64,000 nt of DNA from Bradyrhizobium liaoningense (GTDB taxonomy: Bacteria > Pseudomonadota > Alphaproteobacteria > Rhizobiales > Xanthobacteraceae), in NCBI RefSeq assembly GCF_018130785.1, contig NZ_JAFCJT010000008.1, forward strand, positions 176,129 through 240,128, given 5' to 3'. This document shows, in pieces, positions 24,732 through 33,831 of the stretch. The position numbers and the translations under genes were made by a program. Each line of letters opens with the position of its first letter. The stretch's first letter is position 1. The notes under the pieces were generated by a model. It was not told the origin of the DNA. It did not search any database and saw only the letters and a program-made list of their open reading frames with translations.

Positions 24732-26036
24732 CTAGAACGACGTCCCCGCCCGTCGCGGCTTGGCTTCCTCCATCTCCGCCTCGCGCGGCACCGGCGAAAT
24801 ACGGAGCGCGGTGATGCGGTTGCGTTCGCGGCGGAGGACGCGGAACCGGAAACCGTGGAAGGTGAAACTCTGGCCGCGGTCGGGGATCGAGCGCGCCTCG
24901 TGAATGACGAGGCCGGCGACCGTCGTTGCCTCTTCATCGGGCAGGTGCCAGTCCATGGCGCGGTTGAGATCGCGGATCGGCACCGAGCCGTCGACGACAA
25001 CCGAGCCATCCGGCTGGGCGCGCACGCCGGCGACCACGACGTCGTGCTCGTCGGAGATGTCGCCGACTATCTCTTCCAGAATGTCTTCCAGCGTCACGAG
25101 ACCTTCAACTTCGCCGTACTCGTCGACGACGAGCGCGAAATGGGTTTTTCGCCGGCGGAATGCCTTCAACTGCTCGGAGACGGGCCGCATCTCCGGCACG
25201 AACCAGGGCGGCAGCGCGATGGTGGAGACGTCGATGCGCGAGGTGTCGCCGTCGGAGGCGCGGATCGCGCGCAGCAGGTCCTTGGCGTGGAGCACGCCGA
25301 TGATGTTCTCCGGCTTCTCGCGCCACAGCGGGATGCGGGTGTATTCGGTCGCCAGCACCTCGCGCACCAGCTCTTCCGGCGGCAAATCGGCGTTGATCAT
25401 CATCATCTCGGTGCGATGGATCATGACGTCGGAGACCTGGAGCTCGCGCAGATCGAGCAGGCCGCCGAGCATGTCGCGGTCCTGCTTCTCGACCTTGCCC
25501 TCGTGATGCAACAGGTCGACCGCGCCGCGCAGGCGCTCGGTCGGCGACAGGATCGCCTGGTGCTCGCCGGCGAGCCCGAACAGGCGCATCAACAGGCGCA
25601 CGATGACTTCCACGATCCGCAGCAGCGGTCCCAGCACGTACATCGTCAGCCGCATCGGGCGGGCGACCGCGAGCGCCATCCGGTCGGGCGCATTGATGGC
25701 GATGGTCTTGGGCAGCACTTCCGCAAAAATCACGACCAGCGCGGTCATCACGCCGGTGGCATAGAGCACGCCGACATCGCCGAACCAGGCCGTGAAGATG
25801 CTGGTGGCGAGCGCGGACGCGGTGATATTGGCGATGTTGTTGCCGAGCAGCAGCGCGCCGATCAGGCGCTCGCGCATGTCGAGCAGCTGCGAAACCACGT
25901 CGGCGTCGTGATTACCCTGCTTGGAGAGCCGCAGCATGCTGGCGCGCGAGGCGCCGGTCAGCGCGGTCTCGCTCGCAGCGAAGAAGCCCGAGACGAGCAG
26001 GCAGATGATGACGATGGTGAAGCCGAGCCAGTCCAT
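24732..26036 (-). CDS. CNNM/CorC/HlyC family membrane protein
   Basis: The 434-residue product has an N-terminal DUF21/CNNM membrane domain (residues 1-190, with SGFFAASETALTGAS and VIFAEVLPKTIAI). It is followed by two CBS domains (about 205-330) and a C-terminal CorC_HlyC domain. Such proteins are linked to magnesium or cobalt export and resistance; the old name hemolysin is misleading. It lies 29 bases downstream of aroB in the same direction, so cotranscription with aroK-aroB is likely. This order is common in Rhizobiales. Confidence 0.93.
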   Translation of the reverse strand: MDWLGFTIVIICLLVSGFFAASETALTGASRASMLRLSKQGNHDADVVSQLLDMRERLIGALLLGNNIANITASALATSIFTAWFGDVGVLYATGVMTALVVIFAEVLPKTIAINAPDRMALAVARPMRLTMYVLGPLLRIVEVIVRLLMRLFGLAGEHQAILSPTERLRGAVDLLHHEGKVEKQDRDMLGGLLDLRELQVSDVMIHRTEMMMINADLPPEELVREVLATEYTRIPLWREKPENIIGVLHAKDLLRAIRASDGDTSRIDVSTIALPPWFVPEMRPVSEQLKAFRRRKTHFALVVDEYGEVEGLVTLEDILEEIVGDISDEHDVVVAGVRAQPDGSVVVDGSVPIRDLNRAMDWHLPDEEATTVAGLVIHEARSIPDRGQSFTFHGFRFRVLRRERNRITALRISPVPREAEMEEAKPRRAGTSF

Positions 26037-26065
26037 GCACCACTCAACGGAAATTCAATCGCGCA

Positions 26066-27214
26066 TTATGCCTTTTGCGCGAGCTTCTCTTGCAGGAAAT
26101 CGCGCACCGGCGCCGGCTCGACGTCCTTCGCGATCACAGCGCGCCCGACGGCCTCCAGCAGGATGAAGGTGAGCTTGCCGCGCTTGACCTTCTTGTCCTG
26201 CGCCATCAGCGCCATCAGCGCGTCGGCATCCGCAAGGCCTTCCTGCGTGAAACCGGCGATGTCCTGCAGGCGCGTCGGCAGGCCGGCTTCGATCAGGTGA
26301 CGCTCGACGCGTGCCGCATCGGCGTCACCGATCATGCCGAGCTTCGCCGAGAATTGCGCCGCCAGCGTCATGCCGATCGAAACACCCTCGCCATGGAACA
26401 GGCGGTCGGAGAAACCGGTCGCGGCTTCCAGCGCGTGACCAAAGGTATGGCCGAGATTGAGCAGCGCACGCTCGCCGGTCTCGCGCTCGTCGCGCGAGAC
26501 GACGCCGGCCTTGGCACGGCAGGAGGTCGCGATCGCGTGCTCGCGCGCCGAACCGCCCTTGAAGATGTCGGAATGGTTCTTCTCCAGCCAGGTGAAGAAG
26601 GCCTCGTCGCCGAGCACGCCATATTTGGCGACCTCGGCATAGCCGGCGCGGAACTGCCGCGGCGACAGCGTGTCGAGCACGGCGGTGTCCGCAATCACCA
26701 GCACCGGTTGGTGGAAGGCGCCGAGCAGATTCTTGCCCTGGGGCGAGTTGATGCCGGTCTTGCCGCCGACGCTGGAATCGACCTGCGCCAGCAGCGAGGT
26801 CGGGACCTGCACGAAATCGACGCCGCGGCGCAGGATCGCAGCCGCAAAGCCGGCGAGATCGCCGACCACGCCGCCACCGAGCGCGATGACGAGATCGTTG
26901 CGCTCGATTTTCGCCGCGATCAGGGCCTCGCTGACCTTCTCGAGGCCGGCATAGGTTTTGGAGATCTCGCCCTCCTCGACCACGATGCGCGAGGTCGGAA
27001 TGCCGGCAGAAGCGAGCGACGCTTCAGTCGGCTCGAGCCAGTATTTTGCAACGGTGCGATCAGTGACGATTGCCGTACGCACGCCGGGCCGCAAGTGCGC
27101 GACCCGCTCGCCGAGCGAGGCCAGCACGCCGCGGCCGATGACGATGTCATAGGCGCGATCGCCGAGCGCAACGTCGACGTTGACAGGATCGGAATGTTTC
27201 AAGGGCGCAGTCAT
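26066..27214 (-). CDS. aroB: 3-dehydroquinate synthase
   Basis: The 382-residue product is AroB, which converts DAHP to 3-dehydroquinate in the shikimate pathway using NAD and a metal ion. The NAD-binding GGGVVGDLAGFAA block, the substrate lysine segment SVGGKTGINSPQGKN and the metal-binding histidines in LGHTFGHALE and LFHGEGVSIG are all present. The ATG overlaps the aroK stop by 4 bases, the normal aroK-aroB coupling. Confidence 0.97.
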   Translation of the reverse strand: MTAPLKHSDPVNVDVALGDRAYDIVIGRGVLASLGERVAHLRPGVRTAIVTDRTVAKYWLEPTEASLASAGIPTSRIVVEEGEISKTYAGLEKVSEALIAAKIERNDLVIALGGGVVGDLAGFAAAILRRGVDFVQVPTSLLAQVDSSVGGKTGINSPQGKNLLGAFHQPVLVIADTAVLDTLSPRQFRAGYAEVAKYGVLGDEAFFTWLEKNHSDIFKGGSAREHAIATSCRAKAGVVSRDERETGERALLNLGHTFGHALEAATGFSDRLFHGEGVSIGMTLAAQFSAKLGMIGDADAARVERHLIEAGLPTRLQDIAGFTQEGLADADALMALMAQDKKVKRGKLTFILLEAVGRAVIAKDVEPAPVRDFLQEKLAQKA

Positions 27215-27834
27215 CGAACGGCACTCGCGACGTCGGCAGGGGGCTGGGACGGCTGCTCGCCGCAGAGATGGGCGCGCAGCGTCTCGATGGTCTCCTCGAC
27301 GATCTTGTCGTGCGGCACGTCGCGGGAGGCGATGGTGAGGTCGGCATGGCCGTAGATCGGCTCGCGCTCGGTGAGCAGGCGCGTCACGGTTCCTTCGGGA
27401 TCGGCGGTCTGGAGCAGCGGACGATCGGCGCGGCGGCGCACCCGGCGCATGATGACGTCAGGATCGGCCTTGAGCCAGATCGAGACCGCTTTGGCCGCAA
27501 TGCGGGTCCGCGTCTCCTCACGCATGAAGGCACCGCCGCCGGTCGCAAGCACGACAGGCCCGCCGTCCAGGAGACGCGCGATCACCCGCGCCTCGCCGTC
27601 GCGGAAATGCGGCTCGCCGTGGCGCTCGAAAATCTCCGGTATGGTCATGCCGGCCGCCGACTCGATCTCGGTGTCGGCGTCGACGAAGGGCAGCTTGAGC
27701 CGGGCGGCCATCCGACGGCCGATGGTGGATTTGCCCACCCCCATCATGCCGACGAGCACGATCGAGCGCGTCCCGAGCGCCGACAGGATGTCGGCCTCAG
27801 GGGCAGCTTGGATCGGCAACGCGGCGTCGGACAT
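27211..27834 (-). CDS. aroK: shikimate kinase
   Basis: The 207-residue product phosphorylates shikimate with ATP. Walker A GVGKSTIG, the shikimate-binding DADTEIE block, the EPHFRDGEARV segment and the GGGAFM loop are all visible. The N-terminal extension of about 25 residues is usual in Rhizobiales. It is the first gene of the aroK-aroB-CNNM transcript. Confidence 0.96.
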   Translation of the reverse strand: MSDAALPIQAAPEADILSALGTRSIVLVGMMGVGKSTIGRRMAARLKLPFVDADTEIESAAGMTIPEIFERHGEPHFRDGEARVIARLLDGGPVVLATGGGAFMREETRTRIAAKAVSIWLKADPDVIMRRVRRRADRPLLQTADPEGTVTRLLTEREPIYGHADLTIASRDVPHDKIVEETIETLRAHLCGEQPSQPPADVASAVR

Positions 27835-28005
27835 AAATCTCGCTCTGGGTCTCGCTCAATCTGCCGCCAAAGGCGGCATGCTTTGGCCACCTATACGACC
27901 CCCTCGGGGCCCTCGCCAGAGGACTCTTGCCACGAAACGGCGAACATGTTGGATGATTTCATTGGTTAATTTGGACGCCTGAGACCCTCGCCGAGATATT
28001 GCCCG

Positions 28006-28152
28006 ATGCCCAGCCTGTTCCGCTTCCTGACGGTCGTCGCCGTGATCGCCGGCATCGTCTATGGCGTGGTCTTCGCACTGGCGAACTTCGTGAGCCCGAA
28101 GTCACGGGAAATGACGGTGACGATCCCGCCGGATAAATTTCTCAAGAAATAG
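28006..28152 (+). CDS. 48-residue conserved-looking membrane protein
   Basis: An ATG at 28006 opens a 48-codon frame: a short start (MPSLFRF), one membrane helix (LTVVAVIAGIVYGVVFALA), then a charged tail ending PPDKFLKK. The frame stops 17 bases before xerD, and the two probably share a transcript. The hydrophobic pattern and codon use look genuine. No function is known to me. Confidence 0.65.
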   Translation: MPSLFRFLTVVAVIAGIVYGVVFALANFVSPKSREMTVTIPPDKFLKK

Positions 28153-28169
28153 GAGCTAGCTTCCAGGGC

Positions 28170-29129
28170 ATGCGCGTAACGCCCTCAGACAGCAAGCTCA
28201 CCGGCCTGTTCCTCGACATGCTCGCGGCGGAACAGGGCGCCGGCCCCAATACGCTCGATGCCTACCGCCGCGACCTCACCGATTTCTCGGAATTTTTGGG
28301 CCGCGCCGGGCACAGCTTTGCCGACGCCGAGACGCAAGTGCTGCGCGATTACCTCGCCGATCTCGACAGCCGCGGCTTCAAGTCCACCAGCGTCGCGCGG
28401 CGGCTGTCGGCGATGCGGCATCTCTACCGCTTTCTCCTGAACGAGCGCATCCGAACCGAGGATCCGGCGGCGATCCTGTCCGGGCCCAAGCGCGGCCGCG
28501 GCCTGCCGAAGGTGCTGTCGATAGCGGATGTCGACCGCATGCTTCGCCGCGCCAAGGAATTGAGCGAGGCGGCGGATGCCTCGCCCCCGAAGCGGCTGCG
28601 CGCGTTGCGGCTCTATTGCCTGCTCGAAGTGCTCTACGCCACCGGCTTGCGCGTCTCCGAGCTGGTGGCGCTGCCGCGCTCGGCGGCCAAACGCGATGCC
28701 CGCATGATCGTGGTGCGCGGCAAGGGCAACAAGGAACGCCTGGTGCCGCTCAACGAGGCCTCGCGGCAGGCGATGGCGGATTATCTCGCGCAGACGGAGG
28801 CCGCGAAGACGGAGAAGAAGAAAGACAGCCTCGCCACCTCGAAATGGCTGTTCCCCTCGTCCGGCGAGAGCGGGCATCTGACGCGGCAGCATTTCGCCCG
28901 CGACCTCAAGGAGCTTGCGGTCGCCTCCGGGTTGCAGGCCCGGCTGGTCTCCCCGCACGTGCTGCGCCATGCCTTTGCCAGCCACCTCCTGCACAACGGC
29001 GCGGATTTGCGCATCGTGCAGACCCTGCTCGGCCACACCGACATCTCCACGACCCAGATCTACACTCATGTGGTCGAGGAGCGCCTGAAGAGCCTGGTGC
29101 GCGACCTGCACCCGCTGGCGGAGAAATAG
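28170..29129 (+). CDS. xerD: tyrosine recombinase XerD
   Basis: The 319-residue enzyme resolves chromosome dimers at dif with XerC and FtsK. The N-terminal SAM-like core-binding domain covers 1-105. All catalytic residues are present: Arg161 (TGLRVSEL), Lys185, His263 and Arg266 (HVLRHAFAS), His289 (LGHTD) and the nucleophile Tyr298 (QIYTHV). Chromosomal context next to accA, full length and lack of phage genes argue against a mobile integrase. Confidence 0.93.
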   Translation: MRVTPSDSKLTGLFLDMLAAEQGAGPNTLDAYRRDLTDFSEFLGRAGHSFADAETQVLRDYLADLDSRGFKSTSVARRLSAMRHLYRFLLNERIRTEDPAAILSGPKRGRGLPKVLSIADVDRMLRRAKELSEAADASPPKRLRALRLYCLLEVLYATGLRVSELVALPRSAAKRDARMIVVRGKGNKERLVPLNEASRQAMADYLAQTEAAKTEKKKDSLATSKWLFPSSGESGHLTRQHFARDLKELAVASGLQARLVSPHVLRHAFASHLLHNGADLRIVQTLLGHTDISTTQIYTHVVEERLKSLVRDLHPLAEK

Positions 29130-29307
29130 GTCTCCTGCCTCGTCCGGGATACAACGGCCCAGCCAGAGCAACTCATGAAACCGCCTTGACTTCGGCCACA
29201 TCTCCGCAGAAAGAGCCGTGGCCTCACGCATGATTTGGCGGCTGCTTCAGAGCACACAAGCCAACTCATTGAAGAAGCTACACTTCTTTTCGCTGGTCCA
29301 AATCCGC

Positions 29308-29337
29308 TTCGACGCCCCGCCCCGTCTTCCCTATATT
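29308..29337 (+). promoter_or_regulatory. predicted promoter of accA
   Basis: TTCGAC at 29308-29313 and TATATT at 29332-29337 are 18 bases apart. The predicted transcription start falls at or within a base or two of the ATG at 29344, so the mRNA would be leaderless or translated from the ATG at 29356. Confidence 0.45.
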
Positions 29338-29343
29338 GAGTTG

Positions 29344-30306
29344 ATGCCAGACCCGATGCGCAGCTATCTCGACTTCGAAAAGCCCGTCGCCGAGCTCGAC
29401 TCCAAGGTCGATGAGCTCAGGACGTTAGCTGCCTCCGGCACGGACATCACTGATGAGATCGGCCGGATCGAGGACAAGGCGGCGCAGGCGCTGGCCGACC
29501 TCTATCTGAACCTGACACCGTGGCAGAAGACGCTGGTCGCGCGGCATCCGCAGCGGCCGCATTTCAACGACTTCATCAAGGGCCTGATCACCGAATTCAC
29601 CCCGCTCGCCGGCGACCGCAAGTTCGGTGAGGACGAGGCGTTGGTTGCCGGCTTCGGCCGCTTCCGCGGCGAGCCGATCTGCGTCATGGGCCAGGAAAAG
29701 GGCGATTCCACCGAGAGCCGCATCCGGCACAATTTCGGCATGGCGCGGCCCGAGGGCTATCGCAAATGCGTGCGGCTGATGGAGATGGCCGAACGGTTCG
29801 GCCTGCCGGTGCTGTCGCTCGCCGATTCCGCCGGCGCCTATCCCGGCATCGGCGCCGAAGAGCGCGGCCAGGCCGAGGCGATTGCGCGCTCGACCGATGC
29901 CTGCATGGCGCTGACCGTGCCCAACGTCGCCATCATCACCGGCGAGGGCATGTCGGGCGGCGCCATCGCCATCACCACCGCGAACAAAGTGCTGATGCTG
30001 GAGCACGCGATCTACAGCGTGATCTCGCCCGAGGCCGCCTCCTCGATCCTCTGGCGCGACGGCTCCAAGGCGCAGGAAGCCGCCAACAACATGAAGATCA
30101 CCGCCCAGGACATGCTCCGTTTCGGCGTGATCGACAGCATCCTGAAAGAGCCGGTCGGCGGCGCCCATCGCGACCCCGCCGCCATGATCGCCACCACGGG
30201 CGATGCCATCGCCAAGGCCTTTGACGAGATGCGTGGCCTGGACGGCGACGCCATCCGTAAGCAGCGGCGGCAGAAATTCCTCGATATCGGCCGGAAACTG
30301 GGCTGA
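29344..30306 (+). CDS. accA: acetyl-CoA carboxylase carboxyltransferase subunit alpha
   Basis: The 320-residue product is AccA, which with AccD transfers the carboxyl group from biotin to acetyl-CoA, the first step of fatty acid synthesis. MRSYLDFEKPVAELD, KFGEDEALVAGFGRF, GMARPEGYRKC and the oxyanion GEGMSGGAIAI and SPEAASSILWRD blocks are typical. The frame is open upstream, but the family starts at 29344 or 29356. It is followed by a repeat and no downstream gene in the same unit. Confidence 0.97.
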   Translation: MPDPMRSYLDFEKPVAELDSKVDELRTLAASGTDITDEIGRIEDKAAQALADLYLNLTPWQKTLVARHPQRPHFNDFIKGLITEFTPLAGDRKFGEDEALVAGFGRFRGEPICVMGQEKGDSTESRIRHNFGMARPEGYRKCVRLMEMAERFGLPVLSLADSAGAYPGIGAEERGQAEAIARSTDACMALTVPNVAIITGEGMSGGAIAITTANKVLMLEHAIYSVISPEAASSILWRDGSKAQEAANNMKITAQDMLRFGVIDSILKEPVGGAHRDPAAMIATTGDAIAKAFDEMRGLDGDAIRKQRRQKFLDIGRKLG

Positions 30307-30323
30307 TTCGACCGTTTTCGGTC

Positions 30324-30415
30324 CCGTAGGGCGGGCAAAGGCGCGAAGCGCCGTGCCCACCAGCCGGTCGGACGGCAGAGAATGGTGGGCACGCTTCGCT
30401 TTGCCCACCCTACGA
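30324..30415. repeat. dispersed inverted repeat (family E)
   Basis: CCGTAGGGCGGGCAAAGGCG and CGCTTCGCTTTGCCCACCCT form the outer arms, GTGCCCACC and GGTGGGCACG the inner arms. It is the second copy of the element at 23443-23539, placed directly after accA. Confidence 0.75.
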
Positions 30416-30734
30416 GACCTCCAGTAACTCCCCGTTAACCCTTTTTTTGCCCAAATCGGCGATCTGAGTCCCGGTTGGGCCGGAAGGCCCAAGTAAGGCC
30501 CAAAGTCGCGTCCATTCAGTCTTCGTTGACCATGCCACTGGGCCAACGGGCTCGTGATCCCCGCTCGGGTTGCGACCACATGACCCAGAGGTTAGAATTT
30601 TAATCAATGGCTTCAGGGCACAAGCGCTGGAGCGTGGTTCGAAAAAGCCCGGCACGACGGGTCCGGATCTCCGGTCGGATCATGCTTCGAGATTGGGGTT
30701 CGCGCTGCTTGCCCGGCACGGTGTGGGGTCCATC
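30416..30734. other. intergenic region upstream of the L,D-transpeptidase
   Basis: About 320 bases hold a T-run (CCCTTTTTTTGCCC near 30440) and a hairpin-like GGGCCGGAAGGCCC at about 30478-30491. No gene, tRNA or known RNA family is recognised. The transpeptidase promoter must lie here. Confidence 0.4.
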
Positions 30735-32294
30735 TTGATTTCTCGTTCGCTTGCTCGCGCGCTTTTGGCTTCGGTTGCGCTGCTGACGGCCAGTGTCCTG
30801 CTGACCGGCTGCGACACCGACCAGGTCTCGCTCGCAACCAACGCCAAGGCCAACCAGCCGGTGCCGCCAAAGCTTCTCGCCGCGATGGTCGAGAAGAACA
30901 TGGACCTGCAGTCGCCGATCCTGGTCCGCCTGTTCAAGCAGGAGGCCGAGCTCGAGGTCTGGAAGCAGGCCCGCAACGGCCAGTTCGCGCTGCTCAAGAC
31001 CTATCCGATCTGCCGCTGGTCGGGCGATCTGGGTCCGAAGGTGCGCGAAGGCGACCGCCAGGCGCCGGAAGGATTTTACTCGATCAATCCGGGCCAGATG
31101 AATCCGCAGTCGGCCTACTATCTCTCGTTCAACACGGGCTATCCGAACGCATTCGACAAGGCCTTGGGCCGCACCGGCTCGCAGCTGATGGTGCACGGCG
31201 ACTGCTCGTCGCGCGGCTGCTACGCGATGACGGACGAGCAGATCGCGGAGATCTATTCGCTCGGCCGCGAATCCTTCTTCGGCGGCCAGAAGGCGTTCCA
31301 GCTGCAGGCCTATCCGTTCAAGATGACGCCGGTGAACATGGCCAAGCACCGGAACAATCCGAACATGGCCTTCTGGAAGATGATCAAGGAAGGCTATGAT
31401 CATTTCGAGGTGACGCGGCAGGAGCCGAAGGTCGATTTCTGCGAGAGAAAGTACGTCTTCGACGCGACGAAGCCGGCCGACGCCAAGCGCGATCCGGTGT
31501 TCGACGCGTCCGCAAAGTGCCCGGCCTACGTCATCCCCGAGGACATCGCCAGCGCGGTGCGCGAGAAGGATGCGCGCGACCAGGCCGAGTACAACAAGCT
31601 CGTCGCCAAGGGCACGCCGATGGCGCGCATGAACACCGGCATCGACGGCGGCATGAACAAGATTTTTGCCTCGAAGATTCCGGAGGGATCGACCGGACTC
31701 TCGGAGAATGCCGAAGGCTCGACCCTGGAGATGCTGGCAATGGCGAAGGCGCCGGGCACGATCCCCGGACACGTCAATCCGCCCAAGCCCAATCTCGATG
31801 CGGTCGCCGCCGCGCCCGCGAACCAGGAGCCAGCCGTCGCCGTCAGCGCGCCCGCCGCCACCACCCGCGTCGCCGCGGCCGCGCCGGCCAGCGAGAAATC
31901 CCAAGAGAAATCGTCAGGTGGCTTCTTCGCCAATCTCGGCCGCAAGATGGGGATGGGCACCGCCGACACCACGGCGACCACGCCTCCGCCGCAAGCGACC
32001 GCCTCCGTGGCCCCGGCCGCTGCTCCCGCAACGCCGCCCACCGCGACGTCGAGGCTGAAGGCCGCAGTGACCCGGTTCGTGCCCGGCCGCGACACGTCCA
32101 AGGACGCGCCGAAGCCGACCGTGGCTGCCGCCAAGCCGGCCGAACCGGTGAAGCCGGACACGCGCCTCGCCGCGACGCGTCCCGCGCTGAAGCCGTCGGT
32201 ATCGGATGGCGCGAGTGAAGCGACCCAGATCATGGGCGCCGCGCCCGTGGTGCAGTCGAACTCGTTCGACAGCCGCTTTGGGGCGGTGAGGTAA
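30735..32294 (+). CDS. L,D-transpeptidase (YkuD) lipoprotein
   Basis: From TTG at 30735 the product has 519 residues. A lipoprotein signal ends in LLTGC with Cys26, so the protein is anchored in the envelope. The YkuD domain (about 60-220) has the active-site histidine 154 and cysteine 162 in VHGDCSSRGCYAM. The rest is a long Ala/Pro/Lys-rich, low-complexity tail containing a small amphipathic block (FFANLGRKMGMG). L,D-transpeptidases make 3-3 peptidoglycan cross-links or attach lipoproteins. GTG at 30723 is an alternative start; the open frame reaches 30570 without a plausible signal. Confidence 0.85.
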   Translation: MISRSLARALLASVALLTASVLLTGCDTDQVSLATNAKANQPVPPKLLAAMVEKNMDLQSPILVRLFKQEAELEVWKQARNGQFALLKTYPICRWSGDLGPKVREGDRQAPEGFYSINPGQMNPQSAYYLSFNTGYPNAFDKALGRTGSQLMVHGDCSSRGCYAMTDEQIAEIYSLGRESFFGGQKAFQLQAYPFKMTPVNMAKHRNNPNMAFWKMIKEGYDHFEVTRQEPKVDFCERKYVFDATKPADAKRDPVFDASAKCPAYVIPEDIASAVREKDARDQAEYNKLVAKGTPMARMNTGIDGGMNKIFASKIPEGSTGLSENAEGSTLEMLAMAKAPGTIPGHVNPPKPNLDAVAAAPANQEPAVAVSAPAATTRVAAAAPASEKSQEKSSGGFFANLGRKMGMGTADTTATTPPPQATASVAPAAAPATPPTATSRLKAAVTRFVPGRDTSKDAPKPTVAAAKPAEPVKPDTRLAATRPALKPSVSDGASEATQIMGAAPVVQSNSFDSRFGAVR

Positions 32295-32408
32295 CGGGCG
32301 GCGCTCCGCTTAATCTCTCCGATCTATCTCAGCCTGACGCCGTCATCCCCCGCGACAGTTGAGCCACGGTGAGAGCGCTGCGCCTCACTCAAAGACGGGC
32401 AGCACGAC

Positions 32409-33104
32409 CTACGGCGCCAGGTACCGCATCAGCTCCGGATTGCCGCGCACGTCACTCGCCTGCCCCTGCAATGCGACCCTGCCACGGTCCAGCACGTAGG
32501 CATAGTCCGCGACGCGCAGCGCGAGGTCGAGATGCTGCTCGACGATGATGACGGCGATGCTTTTCGCGAGCTCGATCAGGCGCTCGGTGATCTCCTCGAT
32601 GACGCCGATCCAGACACCCTCGGTCGGCTCGTCCAGCAACAACAGCTTCGGATCGCCCAGCATCGCGCGGCCGATGGCGAGCATCTTGCGCTCGCCGCCG
32701 GAGAGGGTGCCGGCGGGCTGGTCGAGACGCTGGCCGAGTTTCGGGAAGATGGTCAGCACATGGTCGACCGCGTCGGCCTTCTTGCTCGCGAGCGAGCCGA
32801 CCGCGAGATTGTCGCGAACCGACAGGCGCGCGAATACCGAATGCTCCTGCGGCACATAGCCGATGCCGGCGCGCACGCGCTCCTGGGTCGCGCGGCGGCT
32901 GATGTCGCGGCCGTCGAAGGCAACCTCGCCCTTCCACGCCGGCAGTTCGCCGACGATGGTCTTCATCAGCGTGGTCTTGCCGGCGCCATTGCGGCCGAGC
33001 ACGGCGACGCCGCCGCGCCAGGGAATGCCGAGGGTGACGTCGAACAGGACCTGGCTGCGGCCATAGCCGGCGTCGAGATGCTTGATGTCCAAAAATTCAG
33101 GCAC
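32409..33104 (-). CDS. HAAT-family ABC transporter ATP-binding protein, LivF type
   Basis: The 231-residue ATPase has Walker A GRNGAGKTT, signature LSGGERKM and Walker B LLLLDEP, followed by TEGVWIGVI. This variant differs from the usual TEGLAP and is close to urea/amide-type UrtE proteins. It overlaps the LivG gene by 8 bases and is the last gene of the amidase-transporter transcript. With its partner it powers uptake of a small substrate, probably an amide, judged from the first gene. Confidence 0.9.
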   Translation of the reverse strand: MPEFLDIKHLDAGYGRSQVLFDVTLGIPWRGGVAVLGRNGAGKTTLMKTIVGELPAWKGEVAFDGRDISRRATQERVRAGIGYVPQEHSVFARLSVRDNLAVGSLASKKADAVDHVLTIFPKLGQRLDQPAGTLSGGERKMLAIGRAMLGDPKLLLLDEPTEGVWIGVIEEITERLIELAKSIAVIIVEQHLDLALRVADYAYVLDRGRVALQGQASDVRGNPELMRYLAP

Positions 33105-33831
33105 GGCGCAAATAGATCTCCTGGACGGATTTATTGGCCTGGATCTCCGACACGGTGCCCGATGCCAGCACCTTGCCCTGATCGAGCACGGTCAGGCGAT
33201 CGCAGATGTCGCGGATGAAATCGAGGTCGTGCTCGACGATGACGAGCGAGCAGTGCTTCTTGATCGGCTGGAGCAACTCGCCGGTGACGCGGCGCTCCTC
33301 CAGGCTCATGCCGCCGGTCGGTTCATCCAGCAACAGGAGTTTTGGCTTGCCCGCGAGCGCCATCGCGATCTCCAGCCATTGCTGCTGGCCGTGCGACAGG
33401 GCGGCCGCCGCGTCGAAGGCGCGATCGGCGAGGCGGAACTGCGTCAGCATGGTCATGACCTGGTCGTGCAGCGCGCCGCGGGTGCGCGAGAACACGAGGT
33501 CGAACAGCGAGGACTGCGCCTGCAGCGCGAGCAGGATGTTGTCGTAGAGCGTCAGCGTCGGCAGCACGCTGGTGATCTGGAATTTCAGGCTCATGCCGGC
33601 CCGGGCCCGTTCGGTCGGGGTGAACGCGGTGATGTCGGTGTTGATGAAACTCACTTTGCCTTGCGTCGGCACCTCGGCCCCCGCAATGCACTTCATCAGC
33701 GTGCTCTTGCCGGAGCCGTTCGGTCCGATCAGGCCGTGAAACTCGTTCTCGCCGACGGTGAGCGCGGCGCCGTCGAGCGCGGTGAGCTTGCCAAAGATCT
33801 TCTGGATGCCGGCGGCTTCAAGGAGCGGCAT
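33097..33831 (-). CDS. HAAT-family ABC transporter ATP-binding protein, LivG type
   Basis: The 244-residue ATPase starts at the ATG at 33831; the longer open frame upstream lies inside the permease gene. Walker A GPNGSGKST, the signature position is LSHGQQQWLE (H in place of the usual G before Q, as in UrtD-like proteins) and Walker B LLLLDEPTGGMS. The LivG-specific insert after Walker A is present. It overlaps the permease stop by 14 bases. Confidence 0.9.
   Translation of the reverse strand: MPLLEAAGIQKIFGKLTALDGAALTVGENEFHGLIGPNGSGKSTLMKCIAGAEVPTQGKVSFINTDITAFTPTERARAGMSLKFQITSVLPTLTLYDNILLALQAQSSLFDLVFSRTRGALHDQVMTMLTQFRLADRAFDAAAALSHGQQQWLEIAMALAGKPKLLLLDEPTGGMSLEERRVTGELLQPIKKHCSLVIVEHDLDFIRDICDRLTVLDQGKVLASGTVSEIQANKSVQEIYLRRA

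Noticed and set aside
24624..26300. A 558-codon open frame on the plus strand antisense to the CNNM/CorC and aroB genes
   Set aside because: The minus-strand genes have full family motifs; long antisense frames are expected in GC-rich DNA, and this one has no recognisable domain.
28170..29129. Phage or integrative-element integrase
   Set aside because: Full-length XerD with all catalytic residues in the conserved xerD-accA context; no phage genes, tRNA or attachment repeats nearby.
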